DNA from: Opitutia bacterium ISCC 52
GTDB lineage: Bacteria; Verrucomicrobiota; Verrucomicrobiia; Opitutales; UBA2995
Length of the DNA: 64,000 bases
NCBI GenBank assembly: GCA_014529675.2
Contig: CP076040.1
Coordinates: 3,305,894 to 3,369,893, forward strand
Direction: 5' to 3'
The position numbers were made by a program, and so were the translations under genes. Numbering within the stretch: the first letter of the stretch is position 1; each line of letters opens with the position of its first letter. Shown one piece after another: positions 8,588 to 16,963 of this stretch. The notes below the pieces were generated by a model. It did no database searches. It was not told the DNA's origin and worked only from the letters and a program-made list of their open reading frames with translations.

Positions 8588-10063
8588 ATGAAACACTCTT
8601 TGTTAATTCTTCTCTTCTTTTCGTCCCACTTCATCTTCGCAATAGCTGCAAACGCGGCGACTAAACCCAACATCATTCTCATCTTCACCGACGATCAGGG
8701 GTACAATGATCTGGGCTGCTTCGGCTCGCAAAAGATCAAGACGCCTCACTTGGATCGCATGGCAGAGGAAGGACTCATGCTCACCAGTTTTTACGCTCAG
8801 CCAGTCTGTGGAGTATCTCGCGGAGCGCTCATGACCGGATCCTACCCGATTCGCATTGCTGAACCGAATAATGTGAAGCTGCTCCACACGGTCCCCCATC
8901 CCAAGGAAGTTACCATGGCCGAGACGCTTAGAGAAGCGGGTTACGCGACTGCGCTAATCGGCAAATGGCATTTGGCCGGAAATCCGAAAGGCCCTGACAA
9001 TTCTTTTCAGACAGAGCTGATGCCCAACGCCCAAGGTTTCGATTACTTTTACGGCACGCCTCGTTTTAATGGGTTTACCACTTACGTTGAAGACACGCCT
9101 ATGCGCAGCAGAATAATGCGCAATGAGGAGGTGGTTGTGGAAGCCGTGGAAAGCTGGGACCATATCACCCAGGACTATACACGCGAATCACTGCAGTGGA
9201 TTGAGCAACACAAGGATCAGCCCTTCTTTCTCTATCTGGCTCACAATCTGCCACATGTTCCAGTTGGGGCTTCCGAAGGATTTAAAGGCAAATCTGAATA
9301 TGGACCTTACGGTGATACGATAGAAGAGATTGACTGGTCCAGTGGTCAAATACTGGCCAAGCTAAAAGAACTGGGAATCGACGAGAATACACTGGTGATA
9401 TTCACTTCCGACAACGGCCCCTGGATTGAACCTACTCATGCTCCTCGTGGAGCAGCGGCAGATGGAAAACCCTTTATTCCCTTAGACCATTCAGGAAGTG
9501 CCCTGCCCTTGCGCGGATGGAAAATGAGTGCCTGGGACGGTAGCTCACGCGTGCCCTTCATTGCCCGCTGGCCCGGTAAAATAGCGTCAGGGGGAAAGTC
9601 CGACCAACTACTCTCAACCATGGATCTTTTCCCCACCTTCGCCACATTGGCGAAAGCCAAACTCCCCAAATGGGAGATCGATGGACGGGATGCCACTAAC
9701 TTCCTCTTGGGACAAACGGATACCAGCCCCCGTGACGATTACTTTTATTATTCAGGCTGTTTGTTAACCGGAGTTCGTTCCGGAAAATGGAAACTGGTTT
9801 TACCACGTTCCGGAAATCCTGATGGCACCGGTTGGTGGGGTCGTTTGATTGAGGAAATTCCGGAAGTGCAATTATTCAACCTGGATCTCGATCCATCAGA
9901 AGCCTGGAACCTAGCAGCAGCACATCCCGATGTAGTTAAGTCTTTGATGAAGCGGATCGATTGGGCACGGGAAGAACTCGGAGATATTGATCAAAGCGGA
10001 TCAGGTGCCCGTTTCTTTGATAAAGGAGAGCGAAAGCTACAAGTGCCTCTCGCATCCAATTAG
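8588..10063 (+). CDS. Sulfatase-family protein with altered active-site motif (CGVSR)
   Basis: A 491-residue secreted sulfatase homologue; residues 1-23 (ending IAANA) form a signal peptide. The fold motifs are present: FTDDQGYND (33-41), GKWHLAG near 125, TSDNGPW near 279. The formylglycine motif reads VCGVSRGALMTG, with Cys74 followed by Gly-Val-Ser-Arg, so the conserved proline of CxPxR is replaced by Val76. That proline is part of the recognition signal for formylglycine-generating enzymes, so maturation may be poor or absent. It resembles the second domain of the double sulfatase at 22083 (SGSALPLRG, GDID near the end, GARFFD). It carries promoter element A, and the next sulfatase follows within 4 bp. 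Confidence 0.9.
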   Translation: MKHSLLILLFFSSHFIFAIAANAATKPNIILIFTDDQGYNDLGCFGSQKIKTPHLDRMAEEGLMLTSFYAQPVCGVSRGALMTGSYPIRIAEPNNVKLLHTVPHPKEVTMAETLREAGYATALIGKWHLAGNPKGPDNSFQTELMPNAQGFDYFYGTPRFNGFTTYVEDTPMRSRIMRNEEVVVEAVESWDHITQDYTRESLQWIEQHKDQPFFLYLAHNLPHVPVGASEGFKGKSEYGPYGDTIEEIDWSSGQILAKLKELGIDENTLVIFTSDNGPWIEPTHAPRGAAADGKPFIPLDHSGSALPLRGWKMSAWDGSSRVPFIARWPGKIASGGKSDQLLSTMDLFPTFATLAKAKLPKWEIDGRDATNFLLGQTDTSPRDDYFYYSGCLLTGVRSGKWKLVLPRSGNPDGTGWWGRLIEEIPEVQLFNLDLDPSEAWNLAAAHPDVVKSLMKRIDWAREELGDIDQSGSGARFFDKGERKLQVPLASN

Positions 10064-10067
10064 ACTG

Positions 10068-11549
10068 GTGAGGAAACTTCTTTTTTTATGCCTTAGCTCT
10101 ATAATAGCTTTCAGCGGAACTGCATACTCCGAGGACAGACCCAACCTCCTTTTTATCCTCATCGACGATCTCGGTTGGATGGACATGGGATACAATGGAA
10201 GCACCTTTCACGAGACGCCTCACCTCGATCAGTTTTCAAAGGATGCCATGCGCTTTGACTCGGCCTATACAGCGAGCCCAATGTGCTCGCCTACACGCGT
10301 GAGCATCATTACAGGTAAGAACCCTGCCCGGACAGGCATCACCCAATATCTTCCTGGTTGGTATTCGAAAAAGTTCCGAACCATTACGCCCATCAGCACG
10401 CAGTATATGTCTAAAGAGGAATATACGGTGGGCATGGCTTTCAAATACAACGGTTACAATACCGCATTCATCGGGAAATGGCACATGGGTCCTTTAGATT
10501 TCGGTGGTCCAGAGGCGCATGGCTTCGATACGACTGCAGCCATCATTGAAGCGAATCGATGCGAGATGTTTTTTCCCTTCCGTGGTGTCCCCTATTTTCC
10601 AGATGCAAAGGAAGGCGATTATTTCACCGATAAACTGACTGACACGGCCATCGATTATCTCAACGAACAGAAGGATACCGATCAGCCTTTCTTTATGTAT
10701 CTGGCGCATTTCGCGATGCATGCACCCATCGAGGCAAAACAGGAACTGTTTGAAAAATACGAAAAGAAACGAGCCCAGATTAAACAGGTTGAAGATCTCA
10801 AGGATCCTTACAGCCATAAGTTGCTCAAAGCACAACAGGATGATCCTCACTACGCAGGCGAATTGGAGAACCTGGACGAAAATATCGGTCGGGTGATCAA
10901 TGCACTCAAAAAGAACGGCCAATACGAAAACACCATCATTGTTTTTACTGGGGACAACGGAGGTCGGGTCAGTATCTGGACACAGAAGTATCCGACATCC
11001 AATCAACCCCTTAGAGCCGGCAAGACCTTTGTCTTCGAAGGTGGGATCAAAGTACCACTAATCATTCATTGGCCCGGAGTGACCAAACCCGGCATGACAT
11101 CGGATGTTCCCGTCAACAGTGCCGATTTCTATTCAACGTTTCTCAATATAGCCGGCATCGGCGAACGCAAACAAAAGAACATGGATGGAGTCAGCATAGC
11201 TCCCCTTCTCAAAGGCAAGAACCTTGACCGGGAGGAAATGGTTTGGCACTTTCCTCATTACCAGGGCGAAGGCGCTTACCCGTCTTCCGCGATCCGCCAA
11301 GGGCCCTACAAATTAATTCACAATTATCACTACGACAAAGACCTACTTTTCAATCTTGAGACCGATCCCTATGAGGAGCACAATCTACTCGATCAGAAAC
11401 CAGACTTGGCTTCAGCTATGAAATTCCGATTGTTTGAGTCATTGCATGCCGTGAGCGCCAAGATGCCCATTAAGAATCCATCTAAAGACCTGACCGAAGA
11501 AATCGGCCACAAGAACGGGATCAACGTAAAGCGCCCAAAACCGTTATAA
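10068..11549 (+). CDS. Sulfatase, secreted
   Basis: A 493-residue type I sulfatase. The chosen start is GTG at 10068, four bases after the previous stop, because it places a normal signal peptide (MRKLLFLCLSSIIAFSGTAYS) at the N-terminus. A longer frame from TTG at 9987 would overlap the preceding gene by 77 bp and push the signal peptide inside. Motifs are LIDDLGWMDMG (31-41), CSPTRVSIITGK from Cys73, GKWHMG near 137 and TGDNGG near 299. GDNGG is a less common form of the second metal site (usually SDNG). It is probably co-transcribed with the gene at 8588 from promoter element A. Confidence 0.9.
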   Translation: MRKLLFLCLSSIIAFSGTAYSEDRPNLLFILIDDLGWMDMGYNGSTFHETPHLDQFSKDAMRFDSAYTASPMCSPTRVSIITGKNPARTGITQYLPGWYSKKFRTITPISTQYMSKEEYTVGMAFKYNGYNTAFIGKWHMGPLDFGGPEAHGFDTTAAIIEANRCEMFFPFRGVPYFPDAKEGDYFTDKLTDTAIDYLNEQKDTDQPFFMYLAHFAMHAPIEAKQELFEKYEKKRAQIKQVEDLKDPYSHKLLKAQQDDPHYAGELENLDENIGRVINALKKNGQYENTIIVFTGDNGGRVSIWTQKYPTSNQPLRAGKTFVFEGGIKVPLIIHWPGVTKPGMTSDVPVNSADFYSTFLNIAGIGERKQKNMDGVSIAPLLKGKNLDREEMVWHFPHYQGEGAYPSSAIRQGPYKLIHNYHYDKDLLFNLETDPYEEHNLLDQKPDLASAMKFRLFESLHAVSAKMPIKNPSKDLTEEIGHKNGINVKRPKPL

Positions 11550-11608
11550 TTACAACACTAAAGAGTACCCATTATTCAAATACATTCATTAACTCACATA
11601 TTTCAAAA

Positions 11609-11722
11609 CTGCAGGAGCGGGTTTACCCCGCGATCTCATAAAGGCCTCCAAGCAATCGAAAGATTACCGAGCGCAGCGACACATCTACAAGCGAAGCGCA
11701 GAATAACAACCCCCTCCTACAG
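11609..11722. repeat. Intergenic palindromic repeat, CTGTAGGAG family
   Basis: Bounded by CTGCAGGAG at 11609-11617 and CTCCTACAG at 11714-11722, an inverted pair with one mismatch enclosing about 96 bp with further stems (GCGGGTTTACCCCGC). It is located between two sulfatase genes. Other members are at 33521-33594, 42978-43080 and a partial copy at 61125-61133. Confidence 0.72.
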
Positions 11723-11738
11723 TTAACATCATTACCCC

Positions 11739-13256
11739 GTGAAAAAACTCACTACACTTCTTCTACTTCTTACCTCCATATTCGGCTACTCGCAGAGCAA
11801 ACCCAACGTGGTTGTCATATTCGCCGATGATCTCGGCTACGGGGATCTAAGTTGCTATGGTGCCACATTATTGAACACGCCTAATATCGATCGTCTGGCG
11901 GAGGAAGGACGCCGATTCACCGACGGTCATTCAGCATCGGCCGTTTGCACACCTTCACGCTATTGCCTGATCACTGGGCGTTACGCTTACCGCATCAACA
12001 ACTTTGGGCCCGTATTCCTTAAAGTGGGTCTACTCATTGACGAAAATCGAACCACCATAGCTGACGTGATGAAGCGTGCGGGTTATGCAACATCCATTAT
12101 CGGGAAATGGCATCTGGGATTTGGAAAGGAAACGCCCGACTGGAATGGAGACCTTAAGCCAGGGCCGCTTGAACTTGGTTTCGACTACTACTTCGGTGTT
12201 CCAGTAGTAAATAGTCACCCACCCTTTGTGTATGTAGAAAACCACCGCGTGGTTGGGCTGGTTCCTGAAGATCCATTCATTTACGGCAAAATGGCTAAGA
12301 CCGAAATATTTCCTGAGAAAAGAAAACTCGATGACATTGGTGGTGCCGATGCAGCTCATGCTCTCTACAAAGATCGTGAAGTGGGAACGAAGCTAACTGA
12401 GAAATCAGTCGAATGGATTAAAGAGCAGAAGGACGAACCCTTTTTCATGGTCCTATCAACAACGAACATTCACCACCCGTTTACACCAGCGCCTCGGTTT
12501 GTTGGCACCAGTGAAGCTGGACGCTATGGTGACTATGTCCATGAGCTTGACTGGATGGTGGGTGAAGTGATGAACACACTGAAGGAAGAAGGCTTGGATG
12601 ATAACACGCTGGTTGTATTTACAAGTGACAACGGTGGCATGGCCAATGTGGGTGGACAGGATGCCTGGATGGCTGGACATCGATTGAATGGAAAGCTACT
12701 CGGCTTCAAATTCGGCGCTTGGGAAGGAGGACACCGCGTTCCTTTCATAGCCCGTTGGCCAGGCAAGATTCTGGCGGGCTCCGTCTCAGATCAGTTAGTC
12801 AGCAACATCGACTTGCTCGCCACGGTGGCAGCACTTACCGATCAACCATTGGGCGAGGATGAAGGTCCCGACAGTTTCAACGTCCTGGACGCACTTACCG
12901 GTTCACCCAAAAGCCAGATTCGGGATCACCTGGTTCTCAGCCCGTCAAGGAAAGCCAACATGTCCATCCGCAAAGGTAAATGGATGTACATCGACGCTCA
13001 AGGCAGCGGAGGATTCGGCGGAAAACTGGAAACCAAATACGAACGCGGCGGCCCAGGCACACTCCTCATGACCGGAGACAAAAACAGCGACATCGAAAAT
13101 GGCCGCTACAAAGCAGACGCCCCACCAGCCCAACTCTATGACCTCGAAGCAGACCCTTCCCAAACAACCAACCTGTATCGCAAACATCCTGAAAAAGTGA
13201 AGGAACTCCAAGCGCTACTGAAACACAGCCAAGAAGTGGCAAGAACAGCACCGTGA
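11739..13256 (+). CDS. Sulfatase, secreted (tandem paralogue 1)
   Basis: A 505-residue type I sulfatase with a signal peptide (MKKLTTLLLLLTSIFGYSQS) and a GTG start at 11739 directly after TTACCCC. Motifs are FADDLGYGD (28-36), CTPSRYCLITGR from Cys70, GKWHLG near 122 and TSDNGGM near 297. The downstream gene at 13452 encodes a closely similar protein with the same Cys70 position and long shared blocks (GRYGDYVHELDWMVGEVM against GRYGDFVHELDWMVGEVM). The pair is best explained by tandem duplication. The C-terminus (RSDP-like LYDLEADPSQTTNLY) is typical of the family. The substrate is unknown. Confidence 0.94.
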   Translation: MKKLTTLLLLLTSIFGYSQSKPNVVVIFADDLGYGDLSCYGATLLNTPNIDRLAEEGRRFTDGHSASAVCTPSRYCLITGRYAYRINNFGPVFLKVGLLIDENRTTIADVMKRAGYATSIIGKWHLGFGKETPDWNGDLKPGPLELGFDYYFGVPVVNSHPPFVYVENHRVVGLVPEDPFIYGKMAKTEIFPEKRKLDDIGGADAAHALYKDREVGTKLTEKSVEWIKEQKDEPFFMVLSTTNIHHPFTPAPRFVGTSEAGRYGDYVHELDWMVGEVMNTLKEEGLDDNTLVVFTSDNGGMANVGGQDAWMAGHRLNGKLLGFKFGAWEGGHRVPFIARWPGKILAGSVSDQLVSNIDLLATVAALTDQPLGEDEGPDSFNVLDALTGSPKSQIRDHLVLSPSRKANMSIRKGKWMYIDAQGSGGFGGKLETKYERGGPGTLLMTGDKNSDIENGRYKADAPPAQLYDLEADPSQTTNLYRKHPEKVKELQALLKHSQEVARTAP

Positions 13257-13274
13257 TCAGGCAATTAATTTTTG

Positions 13275-13407
13275 AAACCGCAAAAGGCACAAAAAGCACA
13301 TAAGCGACAACGGATCGAACAGTTAGGGTTTTATCAAACCAGTGAAGACAATATCGATTAATCAAATGATTGTTCTCCATTTTGTGTCTTTTGTGATTTT
13401 TGTGGTT
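13275..13407. repeat. Imperfect inverted repeat of A-rich AACCRCAAAA sequence
   Basis: The left arm at about 13275-13302 (AACCGCAAAAGGCACAAAA) and the right arm at about 13379-13407 (reverse complement begins AACCACAAAAATCACAAAA) face each other across about 76 bp, between the two tandem sulfatases. It could form a long A/T-rich hairpin. No gene is seen in it. Confidence 0.55.
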
Positions 13408-13451
13408 AAATCCAACTACAGAATTTTAAGATACCATCTTACGCTTACCCC

Positions 13452-14966
13452 ATGAAACATATCACAACTCTACTATTCTTCATTTCAACCATCCTCGGCT
13501 TCGCGCAGGACAAACCCAACGCCATCGTCATCTTTGCCGATGATCTTGGCTACGGTGACACGAGCGTCTACGGAGCCACCAAGATCCAGACACCCAACAT
13601 CGATAAGTTGGCGGCTCAAGGTCGACGCTTTACCGATGCCCACACCGCCTCGGCGGTTTGCACGCCCTCGCGGTATTGTTTACTGACCGGGGAGTATGCT
13701 TTCAGGGGCGAACATTGGTCACCGGTTTTCCTCAAGGTCGGACTTATAGTAGATCCTGATCAGAAAACGGTGGCAGATGTCATGAAAGATGCCGGTTATG
13801 CAACTGCTTGTATTGGGAAATGGCATTTAGGCTTTGGCGAGGAGACACCCAACTGGAATGGCGATCTAAAACCAGGCCCACTGGAATTGGGATTTGATTA
13901 CTACTTTGGTATGCCAGTGGTGAATAGCCACCCACCTTTCGTTTACGTCGAGAATCACCGGGTCGTGGATCACGATCCCAGCGATCCCTTTGTTTACGAT
14001 ACAGTGGCCAAGACTCACCCTTATCTGGAAAAGATGGGGATCGATCAAATCGGAGGAGCTGATGCTGCCCATGCAGCGTATGTCGACTCCATGGTAGGTA
14101 CCACTCTGGCTGGAAAAGCTGTTAGCTGGATCAAAGACCACAAAGACGAACCGTTCTTCCTTTATTTCCCAACCACTAATATCCACCACCCCTTTACACC
14201 GCATCCACAATTTCGTGGCACGAGTGAGGCCGGTCGCTACGGAGACTTCGTGCATGAGCTGGACTGGATGGTGGGCGAAGTCATGCGCACCTTGGAGGAG
14301 GAAGGTTTAGCCGATAATACCCTGGTTATTTTTACCAGTGACAATGGGGGCATGATCAATCTGGGCGGCCAAGATGCTTGGAGACTGGGTCACAAACAAA
14401 ATGGCGATCTTCTCGGATTTAAATTTGATGCCTGGGAAGGCGGTCACCGAGTTCCATTCATCGCTCGTTGGCCAGGTAAAATTCCTGCAGGTAGTGTTTC
14501 AGATCAACTTGTATCAAATGTCGATCTGATCGCTACGCTGGCCAATCTGACAGGACAGGAATTAAAAGACAACCAAGGTCCAGATAGCTTCAACATACTT
14601 CCAGCTCTCACAGGAGATATCTCACAACCCGTTCGTGATCATCTGGTCCTTGCACCATTCCGAAAAAGCCATCTCTCCCTTCGCGCGGGGGATTGGATGT
14701 ATATAAGCGGCGAAGCAGGTGGAGGATTTAGCAGCCCTCACTTAAACACACATGGTTTCGGGGGATACCCTGCTCTCCATTTCGCAGGAGAAGTGAATAG
14801 CAATATGGAAAACGGAAAACTGAAACCGGATGCACCTAAGGAACAGCTCTACAACCTAAGATCCGATCCATACCAGGCAACTAACGTAATTCGTGACAAC
14901 CCAGTCGTCGCTCAGACGATGCGTGAACATTTAGCAGCGATTGAAGCTGCCAAAGGAACGCGCTGA
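13452..14966 (+). CDS. Sulfatase, secreted (tandem paralogue 2)
   Basis: A 504-residue sulfatase and the tandem copy of the gene at 11739. It has a signal peptide (MKHITTLLFFISTILGFAQ), FADDLGYGD at 28-36, CTPSRYCLLTGE from Cys70, GKWHLG near 122 and TSDNGGM near 297. In the usual signature the block ends GR or GS; here it ends GE, a small deviation outside the CxPxR core. The C-terminal 60 residues differ most from the paralogue (SSPHLNTHGFGGYP insertion), so the two may act on different sulfated positions. ATG follows TTACCCC. It is the last gene before the rhodopsin region. Confidence 0.94.
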   Translation: MKHITTLLFFISTILGFAQDKPNAIVIFADDLGYGDTSVYGATKIQTPNIDKLAAQGRRFTDAHTASAVCTPSRYCLLTGEYAFRGEHWSPVFLKVGLIVDPDQKTVADVMKDAGYATACIGKWHLGFGEETPNWNGDLKPGPLELGFDYYFGMPVVNSHPPFVYVENHRVVDHDPSDPFVYDTVAKTHPYLEKMGIDQIGGADAAHAAYVDSMVGTTLAGKAVSWIKDHKDEPFFLYFPTTNIHHPFTPHPQFRGTSEAGRYGDFVHELDWMVGEVMRTLEEEGLADNTLVIFTSDNGGMINLGGQDAWRLGHKQNGDLLGFKFDAWEGGHRVPFIARWPGKIPAGSVSDQLVSNVDLIATLANLTGQELKDNQGPDSFNILPALTGDISQPVRDHLVLAPFRKSHLSLRAGDWMYISGEAGGGFSSPHLNTHGFGGYPALHFAGEVNSNMENGKLKPDAPKEQLYNLRSDPYQATNVIRDNPVVAQTMREHLAAIEAAKGTR

Positions 14967-15108
14967 CGTTCAACCGAAGTTCAGAGTCTCGAATCCAGGG
15001 ACGAAAGCTGGAAGTCCGCCAACAGACCGAAGTGCCTGGAGAAATTCCTCAGGGGTCTTGTTCGAGTGACACGTATACGAACTACTTTAAGTTGTTCATT
15101 ATCTATAC

Positions 15109-15140
15109 TGAATCATATTTGAATAAACTATTATGATTCA
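15109..15140. promoter_or_regulatory. Inverted repeat in the rhodopsin upstream region
   Basis: TGAATCATA (15109-15117) and TATGATTCA (15132-15140) are a perfect 9-bp inverted repeat with a 14-bp spacer, about 90 bp upstream of the rhodopsin ATG. Two more GATTC units follow at 15176-15180 and 15187-15191. The whole 14967-15227 stretch is AT-rich and has no gene. This is a plausible operator for a dimeric regulator, but no regulator can be named. Confidence 0.5.
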
Positions 15141-15227
15141 AAAATAAATTAAACTGTCCATGGATTGTATTATTAGATTCAATTGTGATTCTAAAATAGA
15201 CGTCCAAAATCACTAATCATAAAAATA

Positions 15228-16016
15228 ATGGAACAATTAACACTCGGCCAATACAACTTGGTCGCTAATTTCTTCTCATTCACCATTGCTGCAATGGGTG
15301 CTGCCACACTTTTCTTGTGGCTAAATCGCTCTCAGGTCGCACCACACTACCGTGCGGCGATCACCATCAGTGGTTTAGTAACTGCAATCGCTCTGTACCA
15401 CTATGTAAGAATTTACGCGAGTTGGGATGCCGCTTACTCCACGAAAGACGGTATCCTGGTAGCTACTGGGTATGCATTCAACGACGCATACCGCTATGTG
15501 GATTGGTTGCTAACGGTTCCTCTGTTGCTTGTCGAGCTGATCTTGGTCATGAGATTAGCAAAGGCCCAGGCTATCTCAAAAAGTTGGCGCCTTGGAGCGT
15601 TGGCCGCCATCATGGTCATATTGGGATATCCCGGCGAAATCGCAGCAGAGTCGGGTACTCGCTGGTTGTGGTGGATCCTAGCGATGGTTCCTTTTGTGTG
15701 GATCGTATTCGAGCTCTTCGTGGGTCTTAAAGATTCTATCGCAAATCAACCTGAAAGAGTAAGGCCGCTCGTTAATCGGGCCCGTTGGTTGACAGTCCTT
15801 TCCTGGTCCTTCTACCCGATTGTGTTTGTATTCCCGATGATCGGATTCACGGGCGGAGGCGCTGCCACTGCTGTGCAAGTGGGATACACCATCGCTGATG
15901 TGGTATCGAAAGCAGTGTTTGGAATCCTGATATATCAGATTGCTGTAGCAAAATCTACCGCTGAAGCAGAGGCGACTGACAAAGTAAATCTGCCCGAAGG
16001 AGCTGTAACAACTTAG
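15228..16016 (+). CDS. Proton-pumping microbial rhodopsin
   Basis: A 262-residue seven-helix retinal protein of the inner membrane. Helix C contains RYVDWLLTVPLLLVE: Asp92 (primary proton acceptor, Asp97 of proteorhodopsin), Thr96 and Glu103 (cytoplasmic proton donor, Glu108), the DTE pattern of outward H+ pumps. Lys228 in ADVVSKAVFG is the Schiff-base lysine and Asp224 the second counter-ion. His58 matches the proteorhodopsin helix-B histidine. Leu100 at the colour-tuning position predicts green absorption. Trp149 occupies the site that is Gly in xanthorhodopsin, arguing against a carotenoid antenna of that type. It is followed by a terminator, then the carotenoid/retinal genes that supply its chromophore. 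Confidence 0.95.
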   Translation: MEQLTLGQYNLVANFFSFTIAAMGAATLFLWLNRSQVAPHYRAAITISGLVTAIALYHYVRIYASWDAAYSTKDGILVATGYAFNDAYRYVDWLLTVPLLLVELILVMRLAKAQAISKSWRLGALAAIMVILGYPGEIAAESGTRWLWWILAMVPFVWIVFELFVGLKDSIANQPERVRPLVNRARWLTVLSWSFYPIVFVFPMIGFTGGGAATAVQVGYTIADVVSKAVFGILIYQIAVAKSTAEAEATDKVNLPEGAVTT

Positions 16017-16024
16017 GGAGCTGT

Positions 16025-16065
16025 GCCCTGGACTAGGATTACCTGGTCCAGGGCGACCCTTTTTT
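16025..16065 (+). terminator. Intrinsic terminator/attenuator between rhodopsin and crtE
   Basis: GCCCTGGAC (16025-16033) pairs perfectly with GTCCAGGGC (16046-16054), and four more inner pairs (one G-U) leave an ATTA loop. A six-T run follows at 16060-16065. The T-run ends four bases before the crtE ATG at 16070, so the hairpin also occupies the place of a ribosome-binding site. Confidence 0.85.
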
Positions 16066-16069
16066 CACA

Positions 16070-16963
16070 ATGACTACTCTCAACGAAGCTCGACCCTCGG
16101 TTAACTCCGGAAAGATTCTCACAAGCGATCAAATCGACGTCGCTATGTTGGCCAGATGCCGCAGTAGCTTGCCCGGAAACGATCCGCTGCTAATCGCGTT
16201 CAGTCACCACGTAAGAGCTGGTGGCGGTAGAACCCGCGCACGCCTAGCCTACCAAGCTAGCCTGTTATTGAACCTAACCGAAGAAGATGCACTCGAGCTA
16301 GCGACCGCAGTGGAGTTGGTGCACAATGCGTCTTTGGTCCAAGATGATTTTCAGGACCGCTCTGAAAACCGCCGGGGGCGATCTTCCGTGTGGTATACTT
16401 ACGGAATGGATACGGCGGTTTGTTTGACCGATCTGTTGCTGTCTTCCAGCTTCGCATCACTTTCTACAATTAGTCATACTTCCGTAGTTCCGCAATTGAT
16501 TAGCCACTTGCATCGCGCGGTCACCCAAACACTCAGAGGTCAACTTAATGATGTCTCTAGGGATGAGAACAGCACTATTGAGAATTACCTATCAATTGCC
16601 GAGCGCAAGTCAGGCCCCTTTTTCGCTCTCGCACTCGAACTTCCGTTGATCGTTGCCGGTCATCAAGGAAACGTCGTCGACGCCAGTCGTGCGGCTTCCC
16701 ACTTTGCTCTAGGCTACCAGATCATCGACGATATAGCAGACAAGGAGACTGACCGCTATTGTGAAGCAGGAGTTAACGCCTTTTTGATATTAGAACAGAA
16801 GCTAGGAGAAGAATTGGCACTCAGCAAAACTCTCGATCTTGCCCAAGAACAATTGGAGATTTCTCGAAGTTTTGTCGCCGAATTACCCAATGGTTTTCTG
16901 AGTTTGATCGAAGCACTCATAAAACCGCTTGAGGAAACTATAATCAATTACCGCCATGCCTAA
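16070..16963 (+). CDS. crtE: Geranylgeranyl diphosphate synthase
   Basis: A 297-residue polyprenyl synthase that condenses isoprenoid diphosphates to geranylgeranyl diphosphate, the precursor of phytoene. It has the first Asp-rich motif DDFQD at 92-96, followed by NRRGRSSVW, and the second, IIDDIADKETD, near residue 220. The assignment to C20 synthesis rests on its place in the carotenoid operon. The start ATG lies immediately after the terminator T-run; an alternative ATG at codon 26 would remove a poorly conserved N-terminus. It overlaps crtI by 8 bp, indicating translational coupling. Confidence 0.9.
   Translation: MTTLNEARPSVNSGKILTSDQIDVAMLARCRSSLPGNDPLLIAFSHHVRAGGGRTRARLAYQASLLLNLTEEDALELATAVELVHNASLVQDDFQDRSENRRGRSSVWYTYGMDTAVCLTDLLLSSSFASLSTISHTSVVPQLISHLHRAVTQTLRGQLNDVSRDENSTIENYLSIAERKSGPFFALALELPLIVAGHQGNVVDASRAASHFALGYQIIDDIADKETDRYCEAGVNAFLILEQKLGEELALSKTLDLAQEQLEISRSFVAELPNGFLSLIEALIKPLEETIINYRHA

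Noticed and set aside
9987-10067. N-terminal extension of the sulfatase at 10068 from a TTG codon
   Set aside because: It overlaps the upstream sulfatase gene by 77 bp and would bury the signal peptide; GTG 10068 gives a normal signal peptide.
13275-13407. Possible CRISPR-like array
   Set aside because: Only two inverted, not direct, A-rich arms are present; there are no regular spacers.
15228-16016. Rhodopsin as sodium or chloride pump, or sensor
   Set aside because: The helix-C residues are Asp92, Thr96, Glu103 (proton-pump pattern), not NDQ or TSA/NTQ; no transducer gene is adjacent.
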